Assembly (NCBI GenBank): GCA_005792865.1
Contig: SXQR01000185.1
Coordinates: 1-9,042 of the forward strand
Reading direction: 5' to 3'
DNA length: 9,042 nucleotides
Source: Flavobacterium sp.
Lineage (GTDB): Bacteria > Bacteroidota > Bacteroidia > Flavobacteriales > Flavobacteriaceae
The notes under the pieces are model-generated. The model saw only the letters and a program-made list of their open reading frames with translations. It was not told the DNA's origin and made no database searches. The translations under genes were made by a program, and so were the position numbers. The stretch's first letter is position 1. Each line of letters opens with the position of its first letter. Shown one piece after another: positions 5,981 to 9,042 of this stretch.

Positions 5981-6712
5981 ATGAGAAACACGGTCAACTT
6001 TATCATTGCGGCGCTTGCCGTTGTCATTTCGGCCTACTTGTTTTCGGACGCGTTCCGCAACCGCAACCAGGGCAACGATACCATCAGTGTTACGGGTTCC
6101 GGGAAGAAGGATTTCACCTCCGACCTCATCGTCTGGAGCGGATCGTTTTCAAGAAAGAGCTTTACCCTTAAGGACGCGTATGCCGCCCTGGACGGGGACC
6201 GCGAGAAGATCAGGCAATATTTGACTTCCAAGGGCCTGCAGGCCAAGGATATCGTCTTTTCGGCGGTGAATTTCAACAAGGATTATCAATATACCTACAA
6301 TGACAACGGCGGGATTCGCGAGCAGATCTTTACCGGATTTACATTGACGCAGACCGTCACGGTGCAGTCACGCGAGGTCGACAAGACCGAGGAAATTTCC
6401 CGTCAGTCCAGTGAACTCATCAACCAGGGCGTGGAATTTTACTCCAATCCGCCGGAATATTATTACACCAAACTGGCCGAGCTCAAGATCCAGATGATTG
6501 CCGAAGCCACCAAAGATGCCAACGCGCGTGCCCGCAGCATTGCCGAAAACGCCGGCGCCGGATTGGGCGACCTCAAGAAGTCGGACATGGGTGTTTTCCA
6601 GATCACCGGCCAGAACTCCAGCGAGGATTTCTCCTACGGCGGATCGTTCAACACGCAGTCAAAGAACAAGACCGCGCACATTACGGTGAAATTGGCTTAT
6701 CGGGTGGATTAG
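5981..6712 (+). CDS. SIMPL-domain (DUF541) envelope protein
   Basis: This 243-residue protein has one N-terminal hydrophobic segment (about 6-22, NFIIAALAVVISAYLF) that is either a membrane anchor or an uncleaved signal; no lipobox cysteine is present. The rest is a SIMPL domain, recognisable from ISVTGSGKKDFTSD (35-48), NPPEYYYTKLAELKI (156-170), a MIAEATKDANARARSIAENAG helix near 172-192, and MGVFQITG (203-210). The chain most likely faces the periplasm. SIMPL proteins are widespread envelope proteins of unsettled biochemical role; the family is named after a mammalian signalling protein and the name does not imply that function here. The gene is divergent from kynU and converges on queA with a hairpin terminator between them. 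Nothing links it functionally to the kynurenine genes beyond adjacency. Confidence 0.9.
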   Translation: MRNTVNFIIAALAVVISAYLFSDAFRNRNQGNDTISVTGSGKKDFTSDLIVWSGSFSRKSFTLKDAYAALDGDREKIRQYLTSKGLQAKDIVFSAVNFNKDYQYTYNDNGGIREQIFTGFTLTQTVTVQSREVDKTEEISRQSSELINQGVEFYSNPPEYYYTKLAELKIQMIAEATKDANARARSIAENAGAGLGDLKKSDMGVFQITGQNSSEDFSYGGSFNTQSKNKTAHITVKLAYRVD

Positions 6713-6717
6713 CGGCC

Positions 6718-6738
6718 AGCCGTCAGCTGTCAGCTATC
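6718..6738. repeat. Three tandem heptamers AGCYRTC
   Basis: Starting six bases after the SIMPL stop, three heptamers follow in tandem: AGCCGTC, AGCTGTC and AGCTATC, then a partial AG. The copies differ only at positions 4 and 5. The array includes a CAGCTG palindrome. It lies in non-coding sequence upstream of the hairpin terminator. It resembles the short degenerate heptamer arrays sometimes seen in bacterial intergenic spacers. No role can be assigned. Confidence 0.5.
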
Positions 6739-6777
6739 AGAAGCTCCCCTTCCAAACTTGATTTTTAAAAAGCAAGA

Positions 6778-6808
6778 AGCCGATCATATTGATCGGCTCT
6801 TTATTTTT
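6778..6808. terminator. Bidirectional hairpin terminator between SIMPL gene and queA
   Basis: AGCCGATCA (6778-6786) pairs perfectly over nine bases with TGATCGGCT (6790-6798) around a three-base TAT loop. On the + strand it is followed by CTTTATTTTT, a good U-rich tail for ending the SIMPL transcript. On the minus strand the hairpin is followed by TTCTTGCTTTTT, so it probably also terminates queA transcripts, whose stop lies about 15 nt upstream in that direction. Confidence 0.82.
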
Positions 6809-6822
6809 CTGATGATTGACGA

Positions 6823-7872
6823 CTACAAAATCAACATAGCGTCACCGTAACTGTAAAAATTGTACTTCTCCTTGATCGCCTCTTCATATGCTTTCTTCAG
6901 GAGATCGTGGCCCACAAAGGCCGATACCATCATGAGCAAGGTCGATTTTGGCGTGTGGAAATTGGTGATCATGCAATCGGCGATGGAAAAATCGTAAGGC
7001 GGGAAAATAAACTTGTTTGTCCAGCCGTCATAAGGGTTGAGCGTTTTGGCCGATGAAACCGAACTCTCAATGGCGCGCATCGATGTGGTTCCCACCGCGC
7101 AGATTTTCTTGCGTTTGGCCTTCCCTTCATTGACAATGTCGCAGGCTTCCTGGGTGATGCGCAACTCCTCCGAATCCATCTTGTGCTTTGACAGGTCTTC
7201 CACCTCAACGGGGTTGAAGGTCCCGAGTCCCACGTGCAGCGTGATCTCGGCAAAGCGGATACCTTTGATTTCCAGCCTTTTCAAGAGATGGCGCGAGAAG
7301 TGGAGACCGGCCGTTGGCGCTGCTACGGCGCCCTCTTCCTTGGCGTAAATGGTCTGATAGCGCTCGGCGTCCTCCGGGGTTACCTCGCGGTTGATGTATT
7401 TTGGAATCGGGGTCTCGCCCAACTCGTTCAATTTGTTGCGGAATTCGTCGTAAGAACCGTCATACAGGAAACGCAGCGTACGGCCACGCGAGGTCGTGTT
7501 GTCGATCACCTCTGCCACCAGCGAATCGTCATCGCCAAAATACAACTTGTTCCCGATCCTGATCTTCCTTGCGGGATCCACGAGCACGTCCCAAAGGCGT
7601 TGCTCGGTGTTGAGTTCGCGAAGCAGGAAAACCTCGATCCTCGCACCGGTCTTTTCCTTGTTGCCATAAAGGCGCGCCGGAAAAACCTTGGTGTTGTTGA
7701 GGATCATGACATCGCCATCGTCAAAGTAATCGATAATGTCCCGGAACATCTTGTGCTCAATGGTCTTGGTCTTGCGGTTGACCACCATCAGGCGGGATTC
7801 GTCACGATTTTCGGCGGGATGTTCAGCAAGGAGTTCTTTGGGCAGGTTAAAGCTGAAATGCGATAATTTCAT
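6823..7872 (-). CDS. queA: tRNA preQ1(34) S-adenosylmethionine ribosyltransferase-isomerase
   Basis: QueA transfers and isomerises the ribosyl part of S-adenosylmethionine onto preQ1 at the wobble position of GUN-anticodon tRNAs, making epoxyqueuosine. The 349-residue length is normal for the family. Characteristic segments run the full length: [20 protein letters not shown] (8-27), [18 protein letters not shown] (53-70), [16 protein letters not shown] (177-192), the [15 protein letters not shown] block (210-224), [13 protein letters not shown] (259-271) and the C-terminal [13 protein letters not shown] (303-315) and SYGDAMLIL. The sequence is very close to what I know of Flavobacterium QueA, which is the best taxonomic clue in the window. 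A good promoter lies directly upstream, so the gene can be transcribed independently of aroA, whose stop is 71 nt away on the same strand. Confidence 0.97.
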   Translation of the reverse strand: MKLSHFSFNLPKELLAEHPAENRDESRLMVVNRKTKTIEHKMFRDIIDYFDDGDVMILNNTKVFPARLYGNKEKTGARIEVFLLRELNTEQRLWDVLVDPARKIRIGNKLYFGDDDSLVAEVIDNTTSRGRTLRFLYDGSYDEFRNKLNELGETPIPKYINREVTPEDAERYQTIYAKEEGAVAAPTAGLHFSRHLLKRLEIKGIRFAEITLHVGLGTFNPVEVEDLSKHKMDSEELRITQEACDIVNEGKAKRKKICAVGTTSMRAIESSVSSAKTLNPYDGWTNKFIFPPYDFSIADCMITNFHTPKSTLLMMVSAFVGHDLLKKAYEEAIKEKYNFYSYGDAMLIL

Positions 7873-7891
7873 AAGGTTCTTTTAAAGCGTG

Positions 7892-7923
7892 CAAATATAC
7901 TACTGCCAATGAGGCAATGTCAA
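7892..7923 (-). promoter_or_regulatory. Bacteroidota-type promoter of queA
   Basis: On the minus strand, TATATTTG (7899-7892) is a perfect match to the -7 element TAnnTTTG. A TTG (7923-7921, within TTGACA) lies 21 nt upstream, the expected spacing for the primary sigma factor of this phylum. The -7 box ends 19 nt before the queA ATG, implying a leader of only around 10-15 nt with no room for a riboswitch. A small dyad, TGCC-N5-GGCA, lies in the spacer between the two elements (7903-7915) and may be fortuitous. Confidence 0.72.
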
Positions 7924-7943
7924 GCATTTTAGGATTTAATTGG

Positions 7944-9042
7944 TTAAGTTGCTGACGGACAAAACAATACCTCCACGCCAATTTTTTCCAACGCCGATGC
8001 ATATTTCAAAAACGATTTGCCCACCACCTCAAATTCCTCAATCACGATGGGCCTCCGCGCGGCCAGGGCTGAAAATGCGAGCGCCATCCGATGGTCTCCA
8101 TAGGTTTTAACCGGAACGCCCGGAATAAGGGCCGCCGGTTCAAAATGTAGGTCGTCTCCCACAATCGTAGCCTTTCCCCCCAAGCGCTCAAGCTCGGTAG
8201 CTAGGGCGAGGATGCGGTCGGTTTCCTTGATCCTGAGCGTGCTTAGGCCGGTGAACGCAAAGGGTATCGACAGCCCGGCGCAGGTCACGGCCAGTGTTTG
8301 CGCCAGGTCGGGATTTCCGGAAAAATCGAATGTGAATGAGGCGGGACCGTCGCCGTTTTTGGTGATTTCGATGTCCCCGTCGGCAAAATGCGTCTCAACG
8401 CCAAATTTGGAGAAGATTTCGGCCACCGCGCGATCGCCCTGTATGCTATCGCGAAGAAAAGTTGACAGCGTGATCTTTGTCCCGATGGGTGACAGTGCCG
8501 CAATCGAATAAAAATAGGATGCCGATGACCAGTCCGATTCCACGGTCACACCAGCCTTCAAACCTGCCGCGGGCTTAACTTCAATGATATCTCCCGATCG
8601 CCTGCAATCAACACCGACCTGTTGCAGCAGCGCAAGGGTCATCTCCAGGTACGGCGCAGATGCGACAGCGCCCGTCAGCCTAATCTGTAAACCCGATGGC
8701 AACGCCGGCGCGATGAGCATGAGTGCGGTTATGTACTGGCTGCTGATGCCTGCATCGATGGAAATTTCGTTGCCGCTCATACCATTCCTTTTGATTTGGA
8801 GCGGGGGAAATCCTTCCCTGTCCAGGTAACGGATATCGGCACCAAGGCCGCGAAGCGCATCCACAAGAATGCCAATGGGCCTTTCACGCATTCGCTGCGA
8901 ACCCGTAAGAATGACCTCATCGCCCGGGGTTGCCGCAAAATAGGCGGTCAGGAACCGCATGGCCGTCCCCGCGTGGCCGATGTCAATGAGCCCGGACGCT
9001 TTTGTGAGCGCCGCCTGCATGGTGCGCGTGTCGTCAGAGTCG
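7944..9042 (-). CDS. aroA: 3-phosphoshikimate 1-carboxyvinyltransferase (EPSP synthase), 5' end missing
   Basis: AroA joins phosphoenolpyruvate to shikimate 3-phosphate in the shikimate pathway leading to chorismate and aromatic amino acids, including tryptophan. The frame stays open to the right edge: seven codons reading DSDDTRT precede the first internal ATG at 9020, and DD-T-M is typical of the conserved interior, so that ATG is not the start. About 365 residues are visible and roughly 45 are missing. Landmarks are the IGHAGTAMRFLT phosphate-binding motif, QRMRERPI, SSQYITALMLIAP, ESDWSSASYFY, IKETDRILALATELERLGG and the GDHRMALAFSALAARRP motif near the C-terminus. The stop is TAA at 7946-7944. 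No terminator is visible before queA, so aroA transcripts may continue into queA in addition to queA's own promoter. Confidence 0.95.
   Translation of the reverse strand, partial: DSDDTRTMQAALTKASGLIDIGHAGTAMRFLTAYFAATPGDEVILTGSQRMRERPIGILVDALRGLGADIRYLDREGFPPLQIKRNGMSGNEISIDAGISSQYITALMLIAPALPSGLQIRLTGAVASAPYLEMTLALLQQVGVDCRRSGDIIEVKPAAGLKAGVTVESDWSSASYFYSIAALSPIGTKITLSTFLRDSIQGDRAVAEIFSKFGVETHFADGDIEITKNGDGPASFTFDFSGNPDLAQTLAVTCAGLSIPFAFTGLSTLRIKETDRILALATELERLGGKATIVGDDLHFEPAALIPGVPVKTYGDHRMALAFSALAARRPIVIEEFEVVGKSFLKYASALEKIGVEVLFCPSAT

Noticed and set aside
7903..7915. TGCC-N5-GGCA dyad between the -33 and -7 elements of the queA promoter as an operator
   Set aside because: Four-base arms are easily expected by chance, and nothing else supports a regulator at this site.
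1..9042. Mobile element, CRISPR, tRNA or rRNA signals
   Set aside because: I saw no transposase or integrase, no direct-repeat/spacer array, no terminal inverted repeats and no tRNA- or rRNA-like segments; gene content is core metabolism throughout.

Overview
The window looks like chromosomal DNA from a member of Bacteroidota, most likely Flavobacteriaceae. The reasons are a QueA with strongly Flavobacterium-like sequence, start codons without Shine-Dalgarno sequences, a TTG-N21-TAnnTTTG promoter in front of queA, and a Bacteroidota-type kynurenine pathway cluster. Base composition is near balanced in G+C, which is high for that family. Every gene looks like a core or metabolic gene. I see no phage, transposon, tRNA, rRNA or CRISPR signal.

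Layout. At the left edge is the 3' end of a DUF486 (DMT-like) membrane protein gene. Its stop overlaps the start of a small cupin gene, and a type II NADH dehydrogenase (NDH-2) gene follows; all three are on the + strand. The NDH-2 gene meets a convergent kynurenine 3-monooxygenase gene (kmo) so tightly that the stop codons overlap. Kmo, an arginase/agmatinase-family hydrolase and kynureninase (kynU) are all on the minus strand, transcribed in the order kynU, hydrolase, kmo. A 52-residue membrane protein (Lmo0937-like) lies on the opposite strand between the hydrolase gene and kmo and ends in a clear hairpin terminator. Divergent from kynU is a SIMPL-domain (DUF541) envelope protein. Its 3' end converges on queA across a second hairpin terminator. 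The right edge is aroA (EPSP synthase), truncated at its 5' end by the window.

How the genes work together. Kmo makes 3-hydroxykynurenine and KynU cleaves it to 3-hydroxyanthranilate, the tryptophan-to-quinolinate route to NAD. The step just before Kmo is removal of the formyl group from N-formylkynurenine, and no recognisable KynB-type formamidase is present. The arginase-family gene, only 2 nt downstream of kynU, has all six metal ligands and is an attractive candidate for that amide hydrolysis, although a guanidino or amidino substrate is equally possible. Tryptophan 2,3-dioxygenase and 3-hydroxyanthranilate dioxygenase are not in the window.

The most notable residue-level oddities are a Gln-to-His change in the GQGMN motif of Kmo, loss of the AQxAxQ quinone-site glutamines in the NDH-2, and a Tyr in the DxDxxDP motif of the arginase-family protein.
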